Origin: Pygmaiobacter massiliensis
GTDB taxonomy: Bacteria; Bacillota; Clostridia; Oscillospirales; Ruminococcaceae
DNA: 64,000 nt
Reading direction: 5' to 3'
Assembly (NCBI RefSeq): GCF_900199435.1
Contig: NZ_OAML01000002.1
Location: 806,001 to 870,000, forward strand
How positions within the stretch are numbered: the first letter of the stretch is position 1; every line of letters begins with the position of its first letter. This document shows, one piece after another, positions 8,989 through 16,774 of the stretch. Under the pieces are notes generated by a model. The model was not told the DNA's origin and searched no databases. It worked only from the letters and a program-made list of their open reading frames with translations. A program made the translations under genes and the position numbers.

Positions 8989-9990
8989 TCATACCGAGCG
9001 GACAGAATCGCCCTCCTGCAGGCGAAAATCTACAACCACCGTTTCAGCCGGGGTCCTTTTTTCAATATGAGAAACCAGTAATGCAACGCTGCGCTCGGCG
9101 ATTTCTTTAATTGGCTGGCTGATGGTCGCCAGTTTGGGATCATAGAACTGAGCCAGCTCAATACCGTCAAAGCCCAGCACCGAAATATCCTCCGGCACCC
9201 GCAGTCCGCGGTCGCGCACAGCGCGGATGGCTCCAATTGCCATTGTGTCTGACATGCAGAAAACCGCGGTGAGATTTTTCTTTTTATCCAGCAGGCGGTT
9301 CATGGCACGGTAGGCACTACCGTAATTAAAGTTTGCCTTTTCGTATTTGGCCTCATCAAAGGTCTGCCCCTGCGCTTTAAAGCTGGCTGCGCAGCCTTCA
9401 TAGCGCTGACCGCTGATGTAAGAAAGCTGAGTATTGCCGCCAACGATGCCGATGTGCCGGTGCCCTTTGGAGAAAAGATAAGCAATGGCGTTATATGCGG
9501 CGTCCACGTCGTCGATGCCGACCATCGAGAGGTTGGGGTAAGAGATTTCTTTTGCCACTGTGGTTGCGAGCACACAGGGCACGGGGATGGTCTCAAAATC
9601 TTTTTTAAAGCTTTCCGTGCTGCCGCCCAAAAAGATAATGCCGAGCGGTTTGCGCTCGCGGCAGAGCTGCGCTGCCACCAGTACCTCGTTTGCATCTTCG
9701 TCGAGGTAATGGCACTGGGCGCTGTAACCCGCTTCGCTTGCGGTACTCTGCATCTGCTCAATAAGCGCAGAGAGAAATGCATTGGAGTTGCCCTTGACCA
9801 CAAGCAGAATGGTTTGGCTTTGCTGCTGCTTGAGCTGGCGGGCATTATTATTAGGCACAAAGCCGTGGGCTTCAACCACTTCGCGAATGCGGGCTTTTGC
9901 CTCTGGGCTGACATCAGGGTGATTGTTCAGCGCGCGGGAAACGGTGCTGATTGCATATCCCGATTCTCTTGCGATGTCCTTGATCGTCAT
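8989..9990 (-). CDS. LacI-family transcriptional regulator
   Basis: A 333-residue repressor. The start at 9990 follows AAAGGGCG and gives the classic N-terminus MTIKDIARESGYAISTVSRA, a LacI helix-turn-helix plus the hinge region NNARQL. The rest is a periplasmic-binding-protein-like sensor domain (FLGGSTESF, GIDDVDAAYNAI, FCMSDTMAIGAI, GFDGIEL). It presumably responds to a maltodextrin-type inducer and controls the sugar importer and malQ downstream on the same strand. Its own leader carries three CG-centred operator-like palindromes, implying autoregulation. A longer upstream reading frame exists but lacks the conserved start and was rejected. Confidence 0.96.
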   Translation of the reverse strand: MTIKDIARESGYAISTVSRALNNHPDVSPEAKARIREVVEAHGFVPNNNARQLKQQQSQTILLVVKGNSNAFLSALIEQMQSTASEAGYSAQCHYLDEDANEVLVAAQLCRERKPLGIIFLGGSTESFKKDFETIPVPCVLATTVAKEISYPNLSMVGIDDVDAAYNAIAYLFSKGHRHIGIVGGNTQLSYISGQRYEGCAASFKAQGQTFDEAKYEKANFNYGSAYRAMNRLLDKKKNLTAVFCMSDTMAIGAIRAVRDRGLRVPEDISVLGFDGIELAQFYDPKLATISQPIKEIAERSVALLVSHIEKRTPAETVVVDFRLQEGDSVRSV

Positions 9991-10025
9991 GGGATAACGC
10001 CCTTTCTTGCAATATTGTGTCGGAT

Positions 10026-10061
10026 AGAAACGTTTTCGGTAACGTTGCCGGAAACGTTTCC
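10026..10061 (-). promoter_or_regulatory. Three tandem LacI-type operators, 12-bp spacing
   Basis: AGAAACGTTTTC (10026-10037), GGTAACGTTGCC (10038-10049) and GGAAACGTTTCC (10050-10061, a perfect palindrome) abut without spacers. All are centred on a CG, and the centres are exactly 12 bp apart. They lie between the predicted lacI promoter and the lacI start, where a bound LacI-family repressor would block transcription of the whole operon. The sites also resemble CcpA cre boxes partially, so carbon-catabolite control is an alternative. Confidence 0.75.
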
Positions 10062-10077
10062 TGTTATTGGCAACATC

Positions 10078-10106
10078 AATATAACTCTCTCGCAACAAAA
10101 TTACAA
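10078..10106 (-). promoter_or_regulatory. Predicted promoter of the lacI-sugar operon
   Basis: On the minus strand TTGTAA (10106-10101) is followed after exactly 17 bases by TATATT (10083-10078). Transcription would start near 10071, just upstream of the triple operator. Between here and the mgtE promoter (10107-10266) no gene is visible; one inverted repeat (GCCTGT/ACAGGC, about 10185-10214) is present. Confidence 0.55.
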
Positions 10107-10266
10107 GAGGTTTGGTGCATTTTTGGCAATTCGTTCTGTTTGTATTTCTATTTTTTGTGTAAAATACATAAGCGCCTCCGTTTTTGCCTGTTGCGGCAAG
10201 TTGTTGCCACAGGCACTGCGCCGCTGGTTTTTGGCTGGTTTTCCTCTTAAAAATGCCGTAAAAGGC

Positions 10267-10295
10267 TTGCAAAAGTGGCCTTAAAGGTCTACACT
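10267..10295 (+). promoter_or_regulatory. Predicted promoter of the first mgtE
   Basis: TTGCAA (10267-10272) and TACACT (10290-10295) are 17 bases apart. Use of this promoter gives an untranslated leader of about 280 bases before the TTG start of mgtE, long enough for a regulatory RNA fold. Confidence 0.45.
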
Positions 10296-10299
10296 ATTA

Positions 10300-10473
10300 C
10301 TATGCGCACACCCCGCAAGTACGGTGTTGCGACTTTAATTGATGGAGGGAAAACAAGTGGAACCTGCTCGACAAAGTACCCAGAACGGTGATCCTCTTTT
10401 GTGCCGGTCCTGTGCCGACGGAAATGCTTGTTTTTCCGCCCGGCCTTGATTTTTGCGCGCATTTTGAAGATCG
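10300..10473 (+). promoter_or_regulatory. Structured mgtE leader, candidate metal-sensing RNA
   Basis: The leader contains a local hairpin around 10305-10332 (CGCA-CACC paired with GGTGTTGCG). A long-range pairing, GGAAAACAAG (10348-10357) with CTTGTTTTTCC (10427-10437), would close a roughly 90-base domain like the P1 stem of an aptamer. Inside it lies a repeated TGTGCCG (10400-10406 and 10411-10417). I could not match it to the M-box consensus, the usual magnesium riboswitch before mgtE. It is followed by a strong terminator and then by an RBS hairpin, an arrangement typical of attenuation. Confidence 0.4.
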
Positions 10474-10520
10474 CCGCAGAGCTATTTTCTCTGGTTTGAG
10501 AAAAGGCTCTGCGGTTTTTA
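10474..10520 (+). terminator. Attenuator-like terminator inside the mgtE leader
   Basis: CCGCAGAGC pairs with GCTCTGCGG, and inside it TTTTCTC pairs with GAGAAAA. A run of five T follows. It lies about 60 bases upstream of the mgtE start codon and downstream of the predicted promoter, so full-length mRNA requires readthrough. Confidence 0.75.
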
Positions 10521-10581
10521 TTTGTTCTGTGTACCTGTTCTGTCGCCACAGCAAAATTTTGAAAGAACAGGAGGAACACCT

Positions 10582-11937
10582 TTGGAACTAAACTACGATA
10601 TTGATTCTTTGAATCTGCTGATTGACACGCGAGATTTTAAAGCACTGCGTGCTATTTTGGCAGAGATGAACGAAGTAGACGTTGCGCTTTTCATTGAAGA
10701 GCTCGCACCTGAAAAAAAGGCAATCTGTTTCCGCACACTGCCAAAGCAGATGGCTTCCGATGTCTTTTCGGAAATGGAAACCGAGACCCAACAGCTGATT
10801 ATCTCTGCGATGACCGACCAGGAGCTTTCGGTCATGGTCGAAGATTTGTTTGTAGATGACGCGGTCGATATGCTCGAAGAGCTGCCTGCCAACGTGGTCA
10901 AACGCGTACTGAAAAGCGCCACTCCGGCAACCCGCAGCCTCATCAACCAATTCCTCAAATACCCCGAAAACTCTGCCGGCAGCATTATGACCGCCGAGTT
11001 TACCGACCTGCGCGGCACTATGACGGTGGCCGAGGCCATTGCGCACATCCGCCACACGGGTGAGGACCGCGAAACCATTTACACCTGTTACGTCATTGAC
11101 CGCGCACGCCTGCTGGAAGGGGTTGTGACGGTAAAAGACCTGCTGCTTGCCCCGGATGGCATGCGGGTAGAAGATGTTATGGACACCGATGTAATGTCGG
11201 TAGATACGCTGGAAGACCAAGAAGAGGTCGGACATCTCTTCTCGAAGTACGGCCTGCTTTCACTGCCGGTCGTCGACCATGAAAACCGCCTCGTCGGCAT
11301 TATCACCGTTGACGATGCGATTGACGTTATCGAGCAGGAAACCACCGAGGACTTTGAGGTTATGGGCGGTATGCACCCATCCGAAAAGCCTTATCTGAAA
11401 TCCGGTATTCTTTACCTTGCCAAAAACCGTATCGTCTGGCTTTTGGTGCTGATGATTTCCGGCATGGTTACCGGCCATATTTTAGGGCGCTTTCAGGGTG
11501 CTATCAGCGCAATGCCGCTGCTGGTTACCTTTACAACGATGCTCACCGGTACCGGCGGCAACGCCGGCAGCCAATCCAGCACCTTGATTATCCGCGGACT
11601 TGCCACGAATGAAATAGAAATGAAAGATCTGCCCGCCGTGTTTTGGAAAGAGCTGCGCGTCAGCCTTTTGGTGGGCAGCGTGCTTGCGGCGGTCAACTAC
11701 ATCCGCCTTATTATCACCTACCCCGGCAATGAAATGATTGCCCTTACTGTTGCGCTGACTATGTTCTGCGTAATCGTCACAGCAAAAACCATCGGCGGTG
11801 TACTGCCGATGCTGACCAAAGCCGCCGGTGCGGACCCTGCATTGATGGCGGCCCCGCTGCTGACTACGATTGTAGATGCTGCGGCGCTTATCATTTACTT
11901 TAACATTGCATTGCAGCTGCTGAACATCAGCGCCTGA
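10582..11937 (+). CDS. mgtE: Magnesium transporter MgtE (copy 1)
   Basis: A 451-residue MgtE channel. The domains in order are an N-terminal helical MgtE_N superhelix (to about residue 130), tandem CBS domains (about 135-260) and a five-helix membrane domain. The membrane domain has conserved pore segments such as GTGGNAGSQSSTLIIRGLAT and AAPLLTTIVDAAALIIYF. Cytosolic Mg2+ binding to the N and CBS domains closes such channels. The start is TTG at 10582, behind AGGAGG at 10569-10574; an upstream in-frame ATG at 10522 lies inside the terminator region and was rejected. A closely similar copy follows 133 bases later. Confidence 0.96.
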   Translation: MELNYDIDSLNLLIDTRDFKALRAILAEMNEVDVALFIEELAPEKKAICFRTLPKQMASDVFSEMETETQQLIISAMTDQELSVMVEDLFVDDAVDMLEELPANVVKRVLKSATPATRSLINQFLKYPENSAGSIMTAEFTDLRGTMTVAEAIAHIRHTGEDRETIYTCYVIDRARLLEGVVTVKDLLLAPDGMRVEDVMDTDVMSVDTLEDQEEVGHLFSKYGLLSLPVVDHENRLVGIITVDDAIDVIEQETTEDFEVMGGMHPSEKPYLKSGILYLAKNRIVWLLVLMISGMVTGHILGRFQGAISAMPLLVTFTTMLTGTGGNAGSQSSTLIIRGLATNEIEMKDLPAVFWKELRVSLLVGSVLAAVNYIRLIITYPGNEMIALTVALTMFCVIVTAKTIGGVLPMLTKAAGADPALMAAPLLTTIVDAAALIIYFNIALQLLNISA

Positions 11938-12070
11938 GCCGGAGCACCCATTTTAGGGGCATACCGTTTAGGCCCCTGATAAAACATGCAGCAGCCGGTA
12001 TTGGGACCGGCCCGCAATGCCCCTTGCTGCATCCCTGTTCCGGCATCTTACATGAACAGGAGGGATTCTG
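11938..12070 (+). promoter_or_regulatory. Inter-mgtE leader with RBS-proximal hairpin
   Basis: This 133-base gap contains three inverted repeats: GGGGC/GCCCC near 11956-11978, ATGCAGCA/TGCTGCAT at about 11986-12032 enclosing GCCGGT/ACCGGC, and CCTGTTC (12034-12040) with GAACAGG (12054-12060). The last overlaps the ribosome binding site of the second mgtE. The first mgtE has the same CCTGTTC/GAACAGG pair at 10534-10540 and 10565-10571. Confidence 0.5.
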
Positions 12071-13420
12071 TTGAATCTGAATTACGATTTTGACGCGCTG
12101 GGCGAACTGCTGGCCGAGCGTCGTTTTAAGGCGCTGCGCGCCGAACTTGCAGAGATGAATGAAGTTGATGTGGCGGATTTCATCAGCGAGGTGCCGCCCA
12201 CTAAAAAAGCCATCTGCTTTCGCACCCTGCCCAAACAGATGGCGGCGGACGTTTTCCCCGAACTGGAAAGCGAAGACCAGCAGATTATCATTACCTCAAT
12301 GACTGACCAGGAGCTTTCGGCAATTATTGAGGATTTGTACGTCGACGATGCGGTAGATATGCTTGAAGAGCTGCCCGCCAACGTCGTAAAGCGGGTACTG
12401 AAAAACGCAACGAGCGAAACCCGCAGCTTGATCAACCAATTTTTGAAATATCCTGAAAACTCTGCCGGCAGTATTATGACAGCCGAATTTACCGACCTGC
12501 GCGCTACCATGACGGTTGCAGATGCCATTGAGCATATCCGCCGCACGGGCGAAGACCGCGAAACAGTTTACACCTGTTATGTCATTGACCGTGCACGTGT
12601 GCTGGAAGGCGTCATCACTGTAAAAAGCCTTCTGCTCGCCCCGGACGATGCCGTGGTTGAAGATTTGATGGACACCGAGGTTATCTCGGTGGGCACCCTG
12701 GAGGACCAGGAAGAGGTAGCACACCTCTTTTCCAAATATGGCCTGCTCTCTCTGCCGGTGGTAGACCACGAAAAACGACTGGTCGGCATTGTTACGGTTG
12801 ACGATGCGATTGACGTTATGGAGCAGGAGGCAACGGAAGACTTTGAGGGCATGAGCGGTATTCACCCGTCGGAAAAGCCTTACCTGAAAACCGGCATTTT
12901 TGAACTTGCCAAAAACCGTATTGTCTGGCTGTTGGTGCTCATGGTGTCCGGCATGATTACCGGCAGCATCATGGGCAAATTTGAGGCTGCCATCAGCGCA
13001 CTGCCGCTACTGGTTACCTTTACCCCGATGCTTACCGATACCGGCGGCAATGCAGGCAGTCAGTCCAGCACCTTGATTATCCGCGGTATGGCCACCGGTG
13101 AAATTGATATGGGCGACTGGTTCCGCGTTTTGTGGAAAGAACTCCGAGTCAGCCTGCTCGTCGGTGTTATTTTGGGCAGCGTTAACTTTATCCGCCTGAT
13201 TATCACCTACCCCGGCAACGAGATGATTGCCCTTACGGTTGCGCTGACAATGCTCTGCACTGTGGTGATGGCAAAGCTGATTGGCGGCTTGCTGCCGATG
13301 CTGGCGAAATTCTGCCACGTTGACCCGGCCATTATGGTGGCACCGCTGGTTACTACGATTGTAGATGCCGCTTCGCTGCTGATTTACTTTAACATCGCGG
13401 CTCATCTGCTTTCTTTGTAA
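12071..13420 (+). CDS. mgtE: Magnesium transporter MgtE (copy 2)
   Basis: A 449-residue paralogue of the preceding gene with the same order: MgtE_N, two CBS domains and five membrane helices. Long stretches are identical (for example MTDQELS, NVVKRVLK, SAGSIMTAEFTDLR). The pore segment differs slightly (TPMLTDTGGNAGSQSST). The start is TTG at 12071, as in copy 1. The tandem arrangement with a shared leader motif points to a local duplication that kept its regulation. Different cation selectivity or Mg2+ sensitivity between copies is possible but not visible. Confidence 0.96.
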   Translation: MNLNYDFDALGELLAERRFKALRAELAEMNEVDVADFISEVPPTKKAICFRTLPKQMAADVFPELESEDQQIIITSMTDQELSAIIEDLYVDDAVDMLEELPANVVKRVLKNATSETRSLINQFLKYPENSAGSIMTAEFTDLRATMTVADAIEHIRRTGEDRETVYTCYVIDRARVLEGVITVKSLLLAPDDAVVEDLMDTEVISVGTLEDQEEVAHLFSKYGLLSLPVVDHEKRLVGIVTVDDAIDVMEQEATEDFEGMSGIHPSEKPYLKTGIFELAKNRIVWLLVLMVSGMITGSIMGKFEAAISALPLLVTFTPMLTDTGGNAGSQSSTLIIRGMATGEIDMGDWFRVLWKELRVSLLVGVILGSVNFIRLIITYPGNEMIALTVALTMLCTVVMAKLIGGLLPMLAKFCHVDPAIMVAPLVTTIVDAASLLIYFNIAAHLLSL

Positions 13421-13552
13421 CCAGAAGCGCAGGTTTTTATATGGCAACTCTTCTTGCAAATTGACTTGTGTAAAGATTGAAACCTCACCCGCTGTTGCAA
13501 ATCACTTTCACAAATAGCAGCACAAGAATAACACGCTATAAAACAACCAAAT

Positions 13553-13595
13553 AAAAAAGGCACAGCCTGCAAGTTGCGGCTGTGCCTTTTTGTTT
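13553..13595 (+). terminator. Terminator after the mgtE pair (bidirectional)
   Basis: GGCACAGCC (13559-13567) pairs with GGCTGTGCC (13578-13586), flanked by an A run on the left and T runs on the right. It can stop the mgtE transcript and, read from the other strand, the bioYD transcript. Confidence 0.8.
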
Positions 13596-13635
13596 TATTT
13601 TCAGTGCAGATTTCTCTACCCTGTTTAAAACTTAT

Positions 13636-14298
13636 TTAAAGCTGTGCAAGGTTCAAATCAATCTGCTTTGCCCCCCATGCCACTGTGGCAAGCACGGGCA
13701 AACCGGTCAACGCTTCAATCTCCTGCCGGTTGTCTTCATGCAAAAAGTTGCCTGCTTCGTAACCGTTGAGCACAATGCCGCGTACGGTTAAACCGCGCTG
13801 CTTGGCATACTCTGCTGTAAGCACCGCAGCGTTGATGCTCCCGAGACCAGCCGGAGCAACCAAAAGCAGCTCATCGCCAAAACGCTCTGCTACGTCTGCC
13901 AGCATCAGGCTCTGGTCATCGCGCCGCAGCGGGCAAATTAGCCCGCCGCAGCCTTCGACCAATAAAAACTCAGCCGCTGCACCGGCTTTTGTGCGGTCGT
14001 CTGCCAGCTTTTCCAGCTCAATGGCAGCGCCGCTGCGCTTTGCCGCTAAATGCGGCGATACTGCTTCTTCGAAAATATAAGATACCATCTGTTCCGGCTG
14101 CTGCTGCAAGCCTGCGCATTCGGCGACAAAGGCCGCATCGCCCGGAATCAGCCGCTCTCCTTCGCGCACTGCACCACTAAGAGCAGGCTTATAGTACCGT
14201 GCATCCACGCCCGCATCCCGCATCGCTTTTACCAGCAACGCACTGATATAGGTTTTACCAACATCGGTGCCCGTGGCTGTTACAAAAATGCTTTTCAT
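13636..14298 (-). CDS. bioD: Dethiobiotin synthetase
   Basis: A 220-residue ATP-dependent carboxylase that closes the ureido ring of dethiobiotin from DAPA and CO2. The N-terminal P-loop TATGTDVGKTY (about residues 7-17) is diagnostic. The conserved YKPALSG and VEGCGGL segments are also present. Its ATG overlaps the bioY stop (ATGA), so it is the second gene of a bioY-bioD operon under the BirA box. No bioA, bioB or bioF is nearby; the rest of the pathway must lie elsewhere or the cell may convert imported precursors. Confidence 0.95.
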   Translation of the reverse strand: MKSIFVTATGTDVGKTYISALLVKAMRDAGVDARYYKPALSGAVREGERLIPGDAAFVAECAGLQQQPEQMVSYIFEEAVSPHLAAKRSGAAIELEKLADDRTKAGAAAEFLLVEGCGGLICPLRRDDQSLMLADVAERFGDELLLVAPAGLGSINAAVLTAEYAKQRGLTVRGIVLNGYEAGNFLHEDNRQEIEALTGLPVLATVAWGAKQIDLNLAQL

Positions 14299-14864
14299 GC
14301 CGCTTGCACCTCCGCAAGTTTTAATGCACGGCGCAGCCGCCCTGCCAGCGCAGCTGCGGCAACACAGAGCACCGCATCTCCGGGAATATCCAGCGGCAAC
14401 GAGGCCAGTGCAATCGTGAGAATAGATGTCGGCTCGTTGGTGTAAAAGTTCAAAATCATATATTTATAAGCAAAGCCGATTAAATAAGTTACCGCCATAG
14501 CGCAAAAGGCTGCGGCAAGATAATGCCGAAAGCTCGGCTCAGCACATTTTTGTACCACAGTGCCTGCGGTAAATGCTGCTACCACAAATCCTAAAAGGTA
14601 GCCAAAGCTGGGACGAAAAATGTACTGAATACCACCGCCTGCCGCAAAAACCGGAAAGCCGACAAGTCCCAATGCAACATAGGTGCCCACCGAAACAGCC
14701 CCCAGGCGCGGCCCCAGCAGCAGCCCCGCCATAACCACAAATAAAAACTGCAGGGTAAAGTAATCCATAAACGGTACCGGCACCTGAATGAACGCGCCAA
14801 TGGCCGTCAGGGCAGTAAAAAGTGCTGCCAGCACAAGCTCTTTTGTAGACAATTTTGTTTTCAT
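14295..14864 (-). CDS. bioY: Biotin ECF transporter S component BioY
   Basis: A 189-residue membrane protein with about six hydrophobic segments and the BioY signature around GPRLGAVSVGTYVALGLVG and GGGIQYIFRPSFGYLLGF. It binds biotin outside and works with a shared energising module (EcfA/A'/T), not encoded here. It begins with ATG at 14864, downstream of a promoter overlapping a BirA operator. Confidence 0.96.
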   Translation of the reverse strand: MKTKLSTKELVLAALFTALTAIGAFIQVPVPFMDYFTLQFLFVVMAGLLLGPRLGAVSVGTYVALGLVGFPVFAAGGGIQYIFRPSFGYLLGFVVAAFTAGTVVQKCAEPSFRHYLAAAFCAMAVTYLIGFAYKYMILNFYTNEPTSILTIALASLPLDIPGDAVLCVAAAALAGRLRRALKLAEVQAA

Positions 14865-14943
14865 AAATTTCGCTTCCTCTTTTCGCTCTGCTTTTTGCGC
14901 CTTGCGCAGAAAGCCACAGCCTTTCTTTTGCGAAACCTATGGT

Positions 14944-14992
14944 ACACTATATTTTTCTCATTGTCAACCATATTTATATTTTAAGTTGACAA
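14944..14992 (-). promoter_or_regulatory. bioYD promoter with BirA operator
   Basis: TTGTCAAC (14961-14968) and GTTGACAA (14985-14992) form a perfect inverted repeat with a 16-base spacer, matching the BirA (biotin repressor) box of Gram-positive bacteria. On the minus strand the inner half-site supplies a -35 TTGACA, followed 17 bases later by a TACCAT -10. Binding of biotinyl-AMP-charged BirA would block RNA polymerase. The regulator gene is not in the window. Confidence 0.88.
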
Positions 14993-15027
14993 GCTGTTTT
15001 TATTTCTTTCTCCCAATATAGTGCCAC

Positions 15028-15066
15028 AAAAAAGCGGCAGAAAGTAGTTACTTTCTGCCGCTTTTA
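15028..15066 (-). terminator. Terminator after the MATE gene
   Basis: A 15-bp stem (AAGCGGCAGAAAGTA / TACTTTCTGCCGCTT) with a two-base centre is flanked by A and T runs. On the minus strand it lies downstream of the MATE stop and upstream of the bioY promoter. Confidence 0.8.
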
Positions 15067-15135
15067 TTCTATTTGCGCCTATACGAAATATCTGCACTAA
15101 AGGCTCTTTTTGATATTCGCAGCGTTCTGCACCGG

Positions 15136-16479
15136 TCAGGCAAGTAGCTTTTTCCACTTTCCATGTTTCCAGCGCAGGTAAAGAATCACCGCTCGCACAT
15201 TTTCATCAATGGCGAATGCAATCCAGATGCCCACAAGGCCAAGCCCTGCCGGTACGCTCAAAAGCCATGCCACACCAACCGCAATAATCCACTGGCTGGC
15301 AATGCCGACACTAACCGTGAGCTTTACATCGCCTACCGCCTGTAAGTTGCGCACCAGCACAATGTTAAAGCAGCGCCCAATTTCAAGAAATATCTCAACA
15401 AATAAAATTTGCTTGCCCAGCACAATAATGCGCGGATCTTGTGTAAAAACACCAAACAGCGACTCTGCAAATAAGAATAACACCACCGTAACGCCCACCG
15501 TAATCGGTGTAAAAAGGCGTAGAATCCGAGCGTTCTCACGCTCGGCACGGGCAAAGTCTTTTGCGCCCACGCAGTAGCTTACGATAATCTGCCCCGCCTG
15601 ACTGACTGCCAGAATCAGCATATAGCAAACCTGTGCAAACATGACACAATACATACGGGTGGTAACCACATAGGTGCCAAAAGTATTGACGAACACCAGG
15701 CAAGCCATCTGCGAAAGATTATAAGACAGATTTTCGCCGCCGGTAGGTAAACCGATACCAAGCAGCTTTTTCAGTAAATCATGCGGGAAGGGGCGCAACA
15801 GCGATGCTTTTATTTTTTCACCCGGCACACTGCGGTAGAAAGCAATCCCCAGCAATACCATGCCCATGACGCGGCAGATGGAAGTAGAAAGCGCAGCACC
15901 GGCGGCACCCATGCGGGGCAACGGGCCAATGCCATTGATGAACGCCGCGTTGCCGACAATATTCACAATGTTGATAATGCCGGTTACCAGCATCGTGGTT
16001 TTCATTTTTGCATGGGCACGCAGAAAAGCACTAAAGGTGAGCATCAGTGCCTGAAACGGCATCGAAAGGCCGGTAATCAGCAAGTAAGCAGAAGCTTCGG
16101 GGCGAATCTCGCCCGGCACTTTCATGGCCAACAGTAAGGGGTTGCGCAGCCCAACCAAAACCACAGTGAGCAAAATCCCCAGCAACAGATTAACGCCTAC
16201 CGAAAGCGTGTAAATCTGGCTGACGCTTTTGGTGTCCTGTGCGCCGAGGTAACGGCTAATCAAAATCGTCGCGGCGAGGTTAATCACGGTAAAAGTAAGT
16301 ACCAGCACGTTGATAATTTGATTTGCGTTGCCAACCGCAGCAACGGCCGTACCGTTAAAATGGCTCAGCATAATCTGGTCCATATTGCCGACCAGCATCT
16401 GCAATAATAATTCAATAAAAATCGGCCATGTCATTTTCAGCAGTGAGTACTGCGGGGCCGGCTGCAAAGAAGCATCCAT
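15136..16479 (-). CDS. MATE-family efflux transporter
   Basis: A 447-residue polytopic membrane protein of about twelve helices, with the two-fold MATE organisation (MLVGNMDQIMLSHFNG at the start; GENLSYNLSQMACLVFVNTFG opening the second half). These export drugs or metabolites in exchange for Na+ or H+. The closest style is the DinF/NorM-like Firmicutes branch. It stands alone between pepT and bioYD, with its own terminator, and substrate cannot be inferred. Confidence 0.93.
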   Translation of the reverse strand: MDASLQPAPQYSLLKMTWPIFIELLLQMLVGNMDQIMLSHFNGTAVAAVGNANQIINVLVLTFTVINLAATILISRYLGAQDTKSVSQIYTLSVGVNLLLGILLTVVLVGLRNPLLLAMKVPGEIRPEASAYLLITGLSMPFQALMLTFSAFLRAHAKMKTTMLVTGIINIVNIVGNAAFINGIGPLPRMGAAGAALSTSICRVMGMVLLGIAFYRSVPGEKIKASLLRPFPHDLLKKLLGIGLPTGGENLSYNLSQMACLVFVNTFGTYVVTTRMYCVMFAQVCYMLILAVSQAGQIIVSYCVGAKDFARAERENARILRLFTPITVGVTVVLFLFAESLFGVFTQDPRIIVLGKQILFVEIFLEIGRCFNIVLVRNLQAVGDVKLTVSVGIASQWIIAVGVAWLLSVPAGLGLVGIWIAFAIDENVRAVILYLRWKHGKWKKLLA

Positions 16480-16730
16480 TCTCTTCCCTCCTCTTTCTCG
16501 AAATGCCAGTATAGCATATTAATAGCTCGTTTGGCCAGAGATAACATCTACGATGTTCACAATTTATTCTTCCATTATTTGTATATATCAACCAATATCA
16601 AATCATAGATTTCGTTCCGCTTTACAAATAACTGAGCATTTTGAGCATTGCGTAAAAACAATCAATCGGTCAAATGCGCTTTGTTCCTTGGCAATAAACA
16701 AAAACAGCGATAATGGTGGAAAAACGAGCA

Positions 16731-16771
16731 AAAAGTTTCCCCATGCCCAAAGGCACGGGGAAACACTTTTT
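16731..16771 (-). terminator. Terminator after pepT
   Basis: GTTTCCCC-type arms (GTTTCCCCATGCC / GGCACGGGGAAAC) pair with one mismatch and are flanked by A5 and T5. The hairpin sits immediately after the pepT stop on the minus strand. The rest of the 16480-16730 gap shows no gene. Confidence 0.75.
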
Positions 16772-16774
16772 GTT

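Noticed and set aside
7493-9070. A 525-codon open frame antisense to the sugar-binding lipoprotein gene
   Set aside because: It mirrors the codon pattern of the minus-strand lipoprotein, has no ribosome binding site or domain, and covers neighbouring intergenic sequence. The same applies to long antisense frames at 5083-6429, 18198-19085, 39941-41254 and 51449-52621.
10260-10590. M-box (ykoK) magnesium riboswitch before mgtE
   Set aside because: The conserved M-box blocks as I remember them could not be placed. The leader is therefore reported only as an unclassified structured element.
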